Assembly (NCBI GenBank): GCA_964535825.1
Contig: CAZHUC010000004.1
Coordinates: forward strand, 1-64,000
DNA from: CAZAQK01 sp964535825
GTDB lineage: Bacteria; Pseudomonadota; Alphaproteobacteria; Rickettsiales; SXRF01
Length of the DNA: 64,000 nucleotides
Reading direction: 5' to 3'
The number at the start of each line of letters is the position of its first letter. Positions within the stretch are counted from its first letter, which is position 1. A program made the position numbers and the translations under genes. Positions 51,879-60,622 of this stretch are shown one piece after another. The notes under the pieces are model-generated. The model was not told the origin of the DNA and ran no database searches. It was given only the letters and a program-made list of their open reading frames with translations.

Positions 51879-52802
51879 TTATTTCCAGACTGCGTAGCCA
51901 AAGCCCTTTGCGCCAAAATCATTCCCATTATAGAACATATATCTCCCACCGGGGGTATCTATGATATTGGGATATGCCACCATTTGTGAATCCCATCCTT
52001 CCGAGCTCACTGGAATGCCAGCCTTACTGTCATCGCGACGCCATTTCTTGCCATCGGTTGATGATGCATAGCCGATACGGTAACTGCCAGTGCCGCCACG
52101 GAAATCGTGGCTGCCGCGATAGCTGAACCACATATAATATGTTCCATCTTCGAAGAATACGCTGGGGCGTGTGGTGGCTTCACCTTCTGCAGCACCCGGT
52201 ATACAGCAGATATTCGGGCGTTGCCAATCCAGCCCATTATCGGAGTGGGCATAATAGATATAATAAAGTGGCTCATATTTTTCGCCGGTCTTTACCCAAT
52301 CGACACCCGATCCATACCACATTTCCCATTTATCGCCACGCTTCACAATAGAAGGCGACATGGAGGAAAAAGGTTCACCGCGGGTGATAGAAAGCACAGG
52401 CCCTGCATAGGGACGCTCAAATGTTTTGCCGCCATCCTGACTAATGGCAAGGCCTACCGCGTTCAGATATGGCACGGTCTGGCCGCGCTGCCAGCCGGTT
52501 GTGTATAACCATACTTCGTTGCCCACATGCAGCACGGCTGCCGGCATGATACCGAACTCATCAAATGTACCGGGTTTGCCCAGATCGAGTATCGGATTCT
52601 TATGCACATACAGGACTTTTCTGGGGTCATGAATATCGACATCCACAAATGTGACAAGGCTGGTCTGTTGTTCAGGCCGTACTGTGATATATACACGGAT
52701 ACGATCCTCCATCAGCAAGGCAGTCGGCACTTGCGCATATGCTTTCATCCACGGGGATTCCAGTGAAGGCCCGTAAATAAACCCGCGTTTTTCCCATGCC
52801 AT
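51879..52802 (-). CDS. Five-bladed beta-propeller protein (glycoside hydrolase 43/32-like fold)
   Basis: 307 residues, no signal peptide seen. Repeated blade-like motifs: SMSPSIVKRGDKWEMWYGSG, TRPSVFFEDGTYYMWFSYRG and VAYPNIIDTPGGRYMFYNGN. These are typical of arabinanase/sucrase-like propellers found inside surface-polysaccharide clusters. Catalytic activity cannot be assumed. It is transcribed against the preceding operon and divergent from the sulfotransferase gene. Confidence 0.7.
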   Translation of the reverse strand: MAWEKRGFIYGPSLESPWMKAYAQVPTALLMEDRIRVYITVRPEQQTSLVTFVDVDIHDPRKVLYVHKNPILDLGKPGTFDEFGIMPAAVLHVGNEVWLYTTGWQRGQTVPYLNAVGLAISQDGGKTFERPYAGPVLSITRGEPFSSMSPSIVKRGDKWEMWYGSGVDWVKTGEKYEPLYYIYYAHSDNGLDWQRPNICCIPGAAEGEATTRPSVFFEDGTYYMWFSYRGSHDFRGGTGSYRIGYASSTDGKKWRRDDSKAGIPVSSEGWDSQMVAYPNIIDTPGGRYMFYNGNDFGAKGFGYAVWK

Positions 52803-52854
52803 ATTTTTTCCTTAAACTGTCGACTTTGTGTGCAGATTATTTTATAAACCTAAT

Positions 52855-53655
52855 ATGGGAGCTGTAAAGAACACTTCTCAGGGAGACCTAAATCTCCTAC
52901 TCCCCGAATATGATCTGCCAACCTATGGAGGCGAGCGGTGCGAATATTTTGTGTGTTCCACGCCGCGTACCGGTAGCTCATTACTGGGGGACTTATTTTT
53001 TCGTACTGGGGTGTTAGGCGTACCGTACGAGTACCTGAATCCTGTGCATATAAACACCCTGGTAGACCGTTTTGGCCTGAAGAGAAACTCGGCTGGTGCT
53101 GTTGATGCAGATGTTTATTTAGAGCGCTTGAAATCATGCCGTACCGGCAAGAACGGTGTATTGGGTATCAAAAGCCATTTCAATCATGCAGCGCCATTCT
53201 TTCGTAGCAGGAAATTCTTGTCGTGGTTTCTCACTTTGAAACATATCTATATTACGCGTCAGGATCTGCTGGGGCAGGCCATATCATATTCACGCGCTTT
53301 GCAAAGTGATGCATGGTCGATCAATTCTCAGATCAAAAAAGAACCTGTTTATGATTTTAACAATATCATGCAGTGCCTTGATGGCATCATCAGTGAGAAC
53401 AGTAACTGGCATAAGAATTTTGCAGCCTTTGGCCTGAAGCCTTTATACATCACCTATGAAGAGCTTGTTCGTGATCCTGTGGAGGCCAGTCAGCGTATCT
53501 CCAAGTTCCTGAAGCCTGATGGTAGCCTTAACTTTACACTGGATCTGGATAATTCCAGCCTGCGCAAACAAAGCGGCGGCCAGAGTAAAGAGTGGAGAGA
53601 GCGTTTTGTATCTGACGTCTACAAAATGAAGGGCTTATCGGGAGACAGTAAGTAA
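52855..53655 (+). CDS. Stf0-type sulfotransferase
   Basis: 266 residues from the ATG at 52855; an upstream GTG at 52828 would add nine residues, and neither has a clear SD. PAPS-binding 5' motif CSTPRTGSSLLGDLF, then GVPYEYLNP and the 3'-phosphate region ITRQDLLGQAISYSRALQ. Related to NodH/Stf0 enzymes that sulfate carbohydrate hydroxyls. PAPS synthesis genes are not in the window. Suggests the glycan product carries sulfate. Confidence 0.85.
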   Translation: MGAVKNTSQGDLNLLLPEYDLPTYGGERCEYFVCSTPRTGSSLLGDLFFRTGVLGVPYEYLNPVHINTLVDRFGLKRNSAGAVDADVYLERLKSCRTGKNGVLGIKSHFNHAAPFFRSRKFLSWFLTLKHIYITRQDLLGQAISYSRALQSDAWSINSQIKKEPVYDFNNIMQCLDGIISENSNWHKNFAAFGLKPLYITYEELVRDPVEASQRISKFLKPDGSLNFTLDLDNSSLRKQSGGQSKEWRERFVSDVYKMKGLSGDSK

Positions 53656-54297
53656 TCACTTCTGGTATAGATAGATACCGGTGTGGTAGTTGTTGTGCCA
53701 GCCAGTTGTTTCCCCAACCTTCTTAAAACCAGCTAATTCTACGTCGGATTCATACACAGGATTATTGTATACCAGATAGCAGGCTTTGCTCGCATTTGTT
53801 ATGTGTGTGAGCATTTGTGTCAGTGTTTCAACTCCGAACGGGTCACAGATGTAGATGATAGAATGCTCTGCATAATTATTGAAAACGCGCGCGTTCTCCT
53901 TGATAATTTCTGCGCCGATACCAAGTTTTTGCAGGTTCTTGCTTGCAATGGCTGCAAGATTTTCATCCAGTTCAATGCCGACGATACCCTGGCAGGGTAA
54001 ATACTTTGCAGCCATTATGAGAACTTTTCCCTTGCCGCAGCCAACATCATAAAATGTAAATTTATCCGTCTGCGCGATCGATCTCAGTAAGTTGAAGCAT
54101 TTGATGATCTCTTGCGTAAATGAAGCCTGGTAATGCTTCATATCCGAATCGGTTTCAGTATATTCAGAGAGCGGACGCCATGTTTCAGTATCAACGCCGT
54201 TGAGTATATCGAACAGCGTTGTTTCCCGGAAATGTGTCCATACACGTTTGAAGCCATGTGCTTTGTAAAGATTTTTATAGCTACTCCAGCTAGTCAT
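53656..54297 (-). CDS. Class I SAM-dependent methyltransferase
   Basis: 213 residues. Motif I FYDVGCGKGKVLIMAAK, motif II GIVGIELDENLAAIA, and a later IIYICDPFG. The N-terminus (YKNLYKAHGFKRVWTHFRET) is shared with methyltransferases often found in glycan clusters. Last gene of the acp-SDR-methyltransferase unit; its start overlaps the SDR stop by one base. Its stop abuts the sulfotransferase stop with no gap. Substrate unknown. Confidence 0.8.
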   Translation of the reverse strand: MTSWSSYKNLYKAHGFKRVWTHFRETTLFDILNGVDTETWRPLSEYTETDSDMKHYQASFTQEIIKCFNLLRSIAQTDKFTFYDVGCGKGKVLIMAAKYLPCQGIVGIELDENLAAIASKNLQKLGIGAEIIKENARVFNNYAEHSIIYICDPFGVETLTQMLTHITNASKACYLVYNNPVYESDVELAGFKKVGETTGWHNNYHTGIYLYQK

Positions 54298-55049
54298 CAG
54301 ACCCTCAATCCGCCATGCACTTCCAGCACAGTACCATTTACATAATGATTATTAATGGCGAACATGCAGGCATCAATGATGCTGTCGGGATTGCCTAGCA
54401 TCTTCATCGGGATGCGGCTGGTGATATCTTTAAGCTGTGCTTCAGATACTGCGGCATGGGTGGAGGGGGTATCCATATAGCCTGGGGCAATAGCCACACT
54501 GCGGATACCAAAACCACCAAGTTCTTTTGCCCATACTTGTGTGAGGGCCTCGATGCCTGCCTTGCTGGCAGAATAAGCACTCTGGCCGGCATTGCCTTTA
54601 GCCGCTACCGAGCTGATATTGATGATCACGCCCTGTTTGCGTGCTTTAGCCATTCTGCGTGCCACGAACTGCGATACATAGAAAGCAGAGGAAAGATTGG
54701 TGTTGATACAACGCATCCAGTCATCTGCGTTGCGCTCCAGAGATGAGTCATCCTTTTCCAGAATATTCACCAGTGGTGCGCTATGTAATATGCCGGCATT
54801 GTTGATAAGCACATCAACGGTCGGATGGTCGGCATATACTGATTCAAGGCAGCTATTCACTTTGCGGGCATCCGTAAGATCGCAGGTGACGCCGTGAAAG
54901 TTCTTTTGCGCCATGGCTTTTAGTTTGTCCGTATTCACATCAAGGCCAATGACCGATGCTGCGCCTTCTTCAAGCATGGCTTGTACCAGCCTTTTGCCTA
55001 ATTCACCGGCTGCACCTGTAATGAGTATGGTCTTTCCTTGGACGGTCAT
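54297..55049 (-). CDS. FabG-like SDR oxidoreductase
   Basis: 250 residues. NAD(P) motif LITGAAGELGKRL, NNAGILHSA, catalytic Ser in NISSVAAKGNAG and YSASKAGIEALTQ with Tyr and Lys. Classical SDR, closest in pattern to 3-oxoacyl-ACP reductases. ATGA-coupled to the acyl carrier protein gene, so it probably reduces a carrier-bound or sugar-linked keto intermediate rather than serving general fatty-acid synthesis. Confidence 0.85.
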   Translation of the reverse strand: MTVQGKTILITGAAGELGKRLVQAMLEEGAASVIGLDVNTDKLKAMAQKNFHGVTCDLTDARKVNSCLESVYADHPTVDVLINNAGILHSAPLVNILEKDDSSLERNADDWMRCINTNLSSAFYVSQFVARRMAKARKQGVIINISSVAAKGNAGQSAYSASKAGIEALTQVWAKELGGFGIRSVAIAPGYMDTPSTHAAVSEAQLKDITSRIPMKMLGNPDSIIDACMFAINNHYVNGTVLEVHGGLRV

Positions 55050-55270
55050 AGGCGATGCCTGTGTAAAATGGTTTCAATAGCTTTGACCGACACCATATCA
55101 GCGATCTCGTCGCCTGTCAGTTCGATACCAAGCTCTTTCTCGATAGCCACGATGATCTCGATATGTTTAAGCGAGTCCCATTCCGGCGTGTTTTCCATAG
55201 AGGTGCTGGCGCTTACTGAGGCTTCAGGCAGCTTTAAGATGTCGGCGATCAATTTATGTATTGTATTCAT
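55046..55270 (-). CDS. Stand-alone acyl/peptidyl carrier protein
   Basis: 74 residues. The phosphopantetheine serine lies in EWDSLKHIEI (DSL motif), flanked by the helices expected of a carrier protein. Size and charge fit DltC-like or dedicated ACPs rather than the housekeeping AcpP, whose motif is usually GADSLD. It is encoded head-to-head with the adenylation enzyme, with only 29 bp between the two start codons, implying shared control and a functional pair. Confidence 0.85.
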   Translation of the reverse strand: MNTIHKLIADILKLPEASVSASTSMENTPEWDSLKHIEIIVAIEKELGIELTGDEIADMVSVKAIETILHRHRL

Positions 55271-55299
55271 ACGCTATTTATTCCAAATTTCAGGGCACT

Positions 55300-56820
55300 A
55301 TGGCAACAGCTATCTTTAATATGGGGCTGCGCTTTAAAGAAATAGCGCAGTTGCATCCTGATAATACCGCACTCCGTATGGAAAGCGGCGAAGCTGTTAC
55401 CTATCGTGAATTAGATGTTCATAGCGACCATGTGGCGGCGTTGCTGGTGTCAAAAAAACTTGGAAGCGCGCGCCCATTGGCCATCTTTGCCGATAAATCG
55501 GTATGGGCATATGCTTCCATGCTCGGTGCGCTGAAGGCCGGTGTGCCATATGTGGTGCTTGATATGGAAAGTCCTGCCGAGCGGCTGGATAAGATACTGG
55601 ATAGGTGCAAGCCCGGGCTGATCATCAGTGCAGCCGATGATTTTACATGGAAAGATGCGGAGATATACAATTTCAGCCAGCTTGATGGCCTAAAGGATGC
55701 ACTGCCTGTTGAACATATCGCACAGGTTGCACCTGCTACACCGGCTTACCTGATGTTCACCTCCGGCTCTACCGGTTTTCCCAAGGGCGTTACCATCTCG
55801 CATGCCAGCATGCTCAATTTCTGCCATTGGGCACGAGATACATTCTCCATTACCCCGCAGGACAGATTGTCGGGCGTGAATCCGCTTTATTTTGATAATT
55901 CTGTATTTGATTTTACGGCATCACTCTTCAACGGCGCGTGCCTGATGCCCATTGGCCGCAGCACACTGAAGCAGGCCAAGAAGCTGGTCGAGCAGCTTAG
56001 CGATTGCACCCTATGGTTCTCTGTGCCTTCCATGCTTATTTACCTGATGACGATGAAAGCACTCACCAAAGAAAGCTGGCCTGCCATGCGCGCCATTGTT
56101 TTCGGCGGGGAAGGCTATGCCAAGACCGAGCTCATGAAGCTCCACAAGATGTTTGGTAAGCAGGCAACGCTCTGGAATGTGTATGGGCCAACTGAATGTA
56201 CCTGCATCTGTTCTGCTTATGCCGTGTCTGAAAAAGATTTTGCAGATATGGACATGCTCGCCCCGCTTGGCTTCCTTGCCAAGGAGTTCGATGGGTTGGT
56301 ACTAAATGAAGGAGGAAAGCCGGTCAAGGATGGTGAGATAGGCGAGTTGCTGCTGTGTGGCTCGCAGGTGGCGATCGGGTATTATAATGATGAGGAGCGT
56401 ACCAAGGCATCATTCCTGGTGAATCCTGTCACTCCTGCTTCTGGCCAGATGTGTTACCGCACGGGGGATCTCGTGCTGCGTGACCCACAAACCGGTTACC
56501 TGCATTTCAAAGGTCGCAAGGATAACCAGATCAAGCATATGGGTTATCGCATTGAGCTGGAGGAGATCGAGGCGGCATTGGCCGGGTTTTCCGAGTTGTC
56601 GCAAGGAGCAGTGGTGTATCACAGGAAGAGCGCTACGGCCGGGCGTATCATGGCGTTCGTGACGCTGGCGCATGACGTGGCAGCACAAGACATAAAAAAC
56701 CGTTTGCGCAGTAAGCTGCCGTCTTACATGATACCGGATGAAGTGATCATTATGGATGCATTGCCTAAGAACGCGAATGGTAAAGTAGACCGTAAGGCGT
56801 TGCTGGCAGGATTGGAATAA
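55300..56820 (+). CDS. Amino-acid adenylation enzyme (DltA-like stand-alone A domain)
   Basis: 506 residues from the ATG at 55300 with AGGG upstream; an upstream frame to 55261 overlaps the carrier gene start. Core motifs in order: LMFTSGSTGFPKGV (A3), YFDNSVFDF (A4, with the Asp that usually holds an alpha-amino group), NVYGPTE (A5), YRTGD (A7), GRKDNQIKHMGYRIELEEIE (A8), PKNANGKVDRKAL (A10, catalytic Lys). It should load an amino acid onto the adjacent carrier protein. Which amino acid is not certain; D- or L-alanine is a reasonable guess from the DltA likeness. No DltB or DltD partner is present. Confidence 0.85.
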   Translation: MATAIFNMGLRFKEIAQLHPDNTALRMESGEAVTYRELDVHSDHVAALLVSKKLGSARPLAIFADKSVWAYASMLGALKAGVPYVVLDMESPAERLDKILDRCKPGLIISAADDFTWKDAEIYNFSQLDGLKDALPVEHIAQVAPATPAYLMFTSGSTGFPKGVTISHASMLNFCHWARDTFSITPQDRLSGVNPLYFDNSVFDFTASLFNGACLMPIGRSTLKQAKKLVEQLSDCTLWFSVPSMLIYLMTMKALTKESWPAMRAIVFGGEGYAKTELMKLHKMFGKQATLWNVYGPTECTCICSAYAVSEKDFADMDMLAPLGFLAKEFDGLVLNEGGKPVKDGEIGELLLCGSQVAIGYYNDEERTKASFLVNPVTPASGQMCYRTGDLVLRDPQTGYLHFKGRKDNQIKHMGYRIELEEIEAALAGFSELSQGAVVYHRKSATAGRIMAFVTLAHDVAAQDIKNRLRSKLPSYMIPDEVIIMDALPKNANGKVDRKALLAGLE

Positions 56821-56821
56821 T

Positions 56822-57496
56822 ATGAAGAAACTGGTGATATTCGGCATTGGCAAGATCGGGCAGGTGGTGATGCACCATTTTGCTACCGACAGCGATTATA
56901 CCATCGCAGGGTTTGCGGTGGATAAGCAATACATACCACAAGGCGGTATGTTCGAGGGGCTTCCGGTCGTTGCATTCGATGAAGTAGAAAAACATTTTCC
57001 TCCACAGGCGCATGATATGTTCGTGGCGGTGGGATATCAGCAGTTGAATGGCCTGCGCGCAGCACGTTGCGCCGCAGCTCGCAAAAAAGGCTACATACTT
57101 CCTAATTACATCAGCTCTGCGAACCGGCATATCAAAAGCCCGATGGGGGATAATAATTTCATTATGTCCGGTGAGCCTCTGCAGCCGCGCACCAAGATAG
57201 GCAGCGGTTGTTTTATCTGGACGAATGCCATCATCGGCCATCATTCACATGTGGGCGATTATTGCTGGATCACCTCTAATGTCACCATCGGTGGTAATTG
57301 TCGCATTGGTGATAATTGCTTCTTAGGGCTGGGTGCTACCATCGGTCATGAAATAAGCATTGGTGCGTGCTGTCTTATCGGCGCGGGTGCGCTCATCACA
57401 AAAGATGCCCCGGAGGGTGGTGTGTATATCGAAGCTGAGACACAACGCTTCCGCCTGAACAGTGAACAGTTCCTCAAAATGAATACGCTTAAATAG
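56822..57496 (+). CDS. NeuD/PglD-like sugar O/N-acyltransferase
   Basis: 224 residues. An N-terminal Rossmann-like part (KKLVIFGIGKIGQVVMHHF) precedes a left-handed beta-helix of hexapeptide repeats (IGSGCFIWTNAIIGHHSHVG, IGGNCRIGDNCFLGLGATIG). His in GHHSHVGD matches the catalytic base of NeuD/PglD acetyltransferases. One base after the adenylation gene, same operon. Expected to acylate the amino group made by the sugar aminotransferase. Confidence 0.85.
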   Translation: MKKLVIFGIGKIGQVVMHHFATDSDYTIAGFAVDKQYIPQGGMFEGLPVVAFDEVEKHFPPQAHDMFVAVGYQQLNGLRAARCAAARKKGYILPNYISSANRHIKSPMGDNNFIMSGEPLQPRTKIGSGCFIWTNAIIGHHSHVGDYCWITSNVTIGGNCRIGDNCFLGLGATIGHEISIGACCLIGAGALITKDAPEGGVYIEAETQRFRLNSEQFLKMNTLK

Positions 57497-57503
57497 GTGA
57501 TCC

Positions 57504-58511
57504 ATGAAAAAAGAATTAGCTGATATCTATCGCTGCCCGGCCACCGGTGAAAAAGTAAAACTTGAGGTCGGCAAGGAGCAGGGCGGGGAGGTGCTGGAAG
57601 GCACATTCACCGCTGGCAGCAATCGTTATCCCATAAAGTCTGGTGTGCCTGATTTTACCTATCCGTTCATGCTGGAGCAGAGCGATGCCGAAGCACGCCG
57701 TTACTACGACGAAAAGGCCGATGAGTACGATGAATATCTGCCGCTTACGTTCGAAACGTTCAAGGTAGATGAAACGGCAGTGCGCAACAGCATGATCGAT
57801 GACCTGTGCCTGAGGCCAGATTCAAAGGTGCTGGAAATTGGTGCTGGCAGCGGTCGTGATTCAGAGCTGATACTCAAGCGGCTGGGTAAAGACGGCCAGC
57901 TTTTCATGCAGGATATATCATCGGGTATCTTTGATAAGGCGGTGCAAAAACTAAAAGCTGCAACGCCTGCTCCGGCATTCTTCATTTCCAATGGCAGTTA
58001 CCTGCCGTTCCCCGATAAGTATTTTGATGCCACCTATCATTTTGGTGGGCTCAACACCTTCGCGGATATTGCGCGTGCTTTCAAGGAAGCGGTACGTGTC
58101 ACCAAGGTGGGTGGCAAGATCGTGATGGGTGATGAAAGCATGCCTCTCTGGCTGCGTGAGACCGAGTTCGGCAAGGTGCTCATGAACTCCAACCCTCATT
58201 ACAAATTTCAGCTGCCGCTTGAGCATATGCCGGTGGAAGCACGCAATACGCGCTTGCGCTGGATCATCGGGGAAGTGTTCTATGTGATCGATTTTGAAGT
58301 GGGTGAGGGCACACCATATGCCGATCTGGATTTTGAGATACCAGGCCCACGCGGCGGTACACACCGCACCCGCTATTATGGCCACATGGAAGGTGTTACA
58401 CCGGAAGTGAAGCGACTTGCTACCAAGGCCGCAAAGTCATCAGGCAAAAGCCTGCATGAGTGGCTGTGTGATGCCGTGAATACGGCGGCCAAAAGAGATC
58501 TTGGGCAATAA
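57504..58511 (+). CDS. SAM-dependent methyltransferase with Trm112-like N-terminus
   Basis: 335 residues. The first ~55 residues (IYRCPATGEKVKLEVGKE, YPIKSGVPDF) look like a Trm112-type zinc-ribbon-derived segment with only one cysteine left. A class I methyltransferase domain follows: VLEIGAGSGRDSELILK, LFMQDISSGI, DATYHFGGLN. AGGTGATCC precedes the ATG. Final gene of the plus-strand glycan unit. Substrate unknown; methylation of the sugar or the aminoacyl group are both possible. Confidence 0.75.
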   Translation: MKKELADIYRCPATGEKVKLEVGKEQGGEVLEGTFTAGSNRYPIKSGVPDFTYPFMLEQSDAEARRYYDEKADEYDEYLPLTFETFKVDETAVRNSMIDDLCLRPDSKVLEIGAGSGRDSELILKRLGKDGQLFMQDISSGIFDKAVQKLKAATPAPAFFISNGSYLPFPDKYFDATYHFGGLNTFADIARAFKEAVRVTKVGGKIVMGDESMPLWLRETEFGKVLMNSNPHYKFQLPLEHMPVEARNTRLRWIIGEVFYVIDFEVGEGTPYADLDFEIPGPRGGTHRTRYYGHMEGVTPEVKRLATKAAKSSGKSLHEWLCDAVNTAAKRDLGQ

Positions 58512-58540
58512 AAAAACGCGCGGACCATAGCCCGCGCGTT
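58508..58540 (-). terminator. Rho-independent terminator of the small exported protein gene
   Basis: Stem AACGCGCGG/CCGCGCGTT, 8-nt loop; on the minus strand it is followed by seven Ts. It begins just after the convergent methyltransferase stop and may also stop that transcript, though the plus-strand tail (CTTCAT) is poor. Confidence 0.85.
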
Positions 58541-58564
58541 CTTCATAACAAGAATCAAAAAAGA

Positions 58565-58768
58565 TTAGTGTTTAGCTTCTTCTTTTTTAACTTCTTTTTC
58601 AGCTTTAGCTTCGCCAGCAGCTGGAGCTACTTTAGCAGCATCTTCAGCTTTAACTTCTTCAGCTTTAACTTCTTCTTTAGCAGCTGGAGCAGCTTCTTTA
58701 GCAGCTTCGTTAGCGAAAGCAGGAGCAGCAACGAGGCCGAGAACGGCGAGGAGAGCGAGAGTTTTCAT
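58565..58768 (-). CDS. Small exported Ala/Glu/Lys-rich protein
   Basis: 67 residues from the ATG at 58768, with AAGGA 8 bp upstream; the longer frame has no SD. Signal peptide MKTLALLAVLGLVAAPAFA is probably cleaved before NEAAKEAA. The mature part (about 48 residues) is almost entirely Ala, Glu, Lys, Pro and Val, with repeated EEVKAEEVKAED-like units and matching direct repeats in the DNA. It is predicted to be unstructured or helical in the periplasm. Own promoter and strong terminator suggest it is well expressed. Function unknown. Confidence 0.75.
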   Translation of the reverse strand: MKTLALLAVLGLVAAPAFANEAAKEAAPAAKEEVKAEEVKAEDAAKVAPAAGEAKAEKEVKKEEAKH

Positions 58769-58878
58769 TGTAATATCCTTTAGATATAGATTGTTAAAAG
58801 TTCCCTTGCGGAACGAGTGCAGTTCTAACACTGGCCAGATTAAAGCACAATGGGGTAAGCATTACATTTTTGTAATGT

Positions 58879-59289
58879 TCAGCGAACCCCTAAAACAGAG
58901 GCTAATTCAGCGATTTTCTGCTTTAAAAACCGCTCTTCATAGGGCAGGAATTCTGCGTTGCCCCATATCGGCTTTGGCCATGCCGGATCGTCCATGAAGC
59001 GGGCGATGATGTGGATGTGCAGTTGCGGCACGATATTGCCAAGAGCGGCCACATTCATCTTGTGTGCCTTGGTATGGCCAGCCAGTTTCTTTGACACGCT
59101 TCGCACTTCTTCCATGACCTTGAAATAATCGCTATCATCCAGCTCGTGCAGTTCGCGTGTATTGTCGCGTTTAGGGACTAATACCAGCCAGTGAAAATGC
59201 TGGTTGTTCATCAGCAACACGCGGCATACATCAAGCTCGCCGATCAAAGTTGTATCAGCAGCAAGTTGTGGATGCAGCATGAATGCCAT
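58879..59289 (-). CDS. HIT family protein
   Basis: 136 residues. Histidine-triad motif in PQLHIHIIARF (HxHxx) with upstream VLLMNNQHFHWLVLVPKRDN. Members hydrolyse or transfer nucleotidyl groups from dinucleoside polyphosphates or AMP-amine adducts. The start lies 2 bp after the purB stop, so the two are co-transcribed. A second ATG at 59280 would also serve. Confidence 0.85.
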   Translation of the reverse strand: MAFMLHPQLAADTTLIGELDVCRVLLMNNQHFHWLVLVPKRDNTRELHELDDSDYFKVMEEVRSVSKKLAGHTKAHKMNVAALGNIVPQLHIHIIARFMDDPAWPKPIWGNAEFLPYEERFLKQKIAELASVLGVR

Positions 59290-59291
59290 GC

Positions 59292-60584
59292 TTATCCGAA
59301 CACACGTTTGAATATCGTATCCACATGCTTGGTGTGGTAGGTGATATCAAACAGTGATTTGATGGCATCGGGTTTTAGATTTGCTGTTACTTCACTGTCC
59401 GCCAGCAGTTCGGTGAGGAAGTCTTTGCCTTGCTCCCATACCTTCATGGCGTTGCGCTGCACGAGGCGATACGAATCCTCACGGCTGACACCTGCCTGCG
59501 TCAGTGCCAGCAGCACGCGCTGCGAGAACACAAGGCCGCCGAGCTTATCCATATTCTGCTTCATACGGTCTGGATATACCACCAGCTTGTCGATGAGGCC
59601 TGTGAGGCGGTTCAGCGCGAAATCCAGCGTAACCGTGGCGTCGGGTGCGATCATACGCTCCACGGAAGAATGCGAAATATCGCGCTCATGCCAGAGGGCC
59701 ACGTTCTCCATCGCAGGGAAAGCATAGCCGCGTACAAGGCGGGCAAGGCCTGTCACGTTCTCGGATAGCACCGGGTTGCGCTTGTGCGGCATGGCCGATG
59801 AGCCTTTTTGTCCGGGTGAGAAATATTCCTCGGCTTCCAGTACTTCCGTGCGTTGCAAGTGGCGTACTTCCACCGCAAGGCGCTCCATTGAACTTGCGAT
59901 AACACCCAGTGTCGCAAAGAACATGGCATGTCTATCACGCGGAATAATTTGTGTGGAGTGTGGCTCAACTGTAAGCCCCATTTTTTCTGCCACATACTGC
60001 TCCACGCGCGGGTCAATATTCGCGAATGTGCCCACAGCACCGGAGATAGCACAGGTGGCGATCTCCTTGCGGGCAGCTACCATACGTTCGCGGCAGCGTG
60101 TGAACTCGGCGTAATAGCCAGCGAGTTTCAATCCGAAGGTCACAGGCTCGGCATGGATGCCATGGCTGCGGCCAACGGTTGGTACATCCTTGGTTTCGTA
60201 GGCGCGGCGTTTGATGGCGGCAAGTAGCGCATCAATATCCGCAAGCAATATATCGCTGGCGCGGGCGAGTTGTACTGACAGGCAGGTATCCAGCACATCG
60301 GAACTGGTCATGCCCTGATGCAGGAAGCGTGCTTCTGGCCCTACATACTCGGCCACGTTGGTAAGAAACGCGATCACGTCGTGTTTGGTGGTGCGCTCAA
60401 TTTCATCAATGCGCGCAGGATCAAATTTGCCTTTTCCCCAGATGATTTTGGCGGCTTCTTTGGGGATGACACCTAACCCAGCCAGCGCGTCGCAGGCATG
60501 CGCCTCAATTTCAAACCATATTTGATAACGTGTCTGGTCTGACCAGATAGATGCCATTTCAGGGCGGGAATAACGGGGGATCAT
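59292..60584 (-). CDS. purB: Adenylosuccinate lyase
   Basis: 430 residues, fumarase/aspartase superfamily. Two purine-pathway reactions: SAICAR to AICAR, and adenylosuccinate to AMP. Signature GSSAMPHKRNPVLSENV in the flexible loop; TSSDVLDTCLSVQL and VGRSHGIHAEPVTFGLKLA carry the conserved Ser and His regions. Ends just before the HIT gene. Confidence 0.95.
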   Translation of the reverse strand: MIPRYSRPEMASIWSDQTRYQIWFEIEAHACDALAGLGVIPKEAAKIIWGKGKFDPARIDEIERTTKHDVIAFLTNVAEYVGPEARFLHQGMTSSDVLDTCLSVQLARASDILLADIDALLAAIKRRAYETKDVPTVGRSHGIHAEPVTFGLKLAGYYAEFTRCRERMVAARKEIATCAISGAVGTFANIDPRVEQYVAEKMGLTVEPHSTQIIPRDRHAMFFATLGVIASSMERLAVEVRHLQRTEVLEAEEYFSPGQKGSSAMPHKRNPVLSENVTGLARLVRGYAFPAMENVALWHERDISHSSVERMIAPDATVTLDFALNRLTGLIDKLVVYPDRMKQNMDKLGGLVFSQRVLLALTQAGVSREDSYRLVQRNAMKVWEQGKDFLTELLADSEVTANLKPDAIKSLFDITYHTKHVDTIFKRVFG

Positions 60585-60622
60585 AGATGCTTTATATGAT
60601 GTTGTTTATCAGGGCACTAAGA

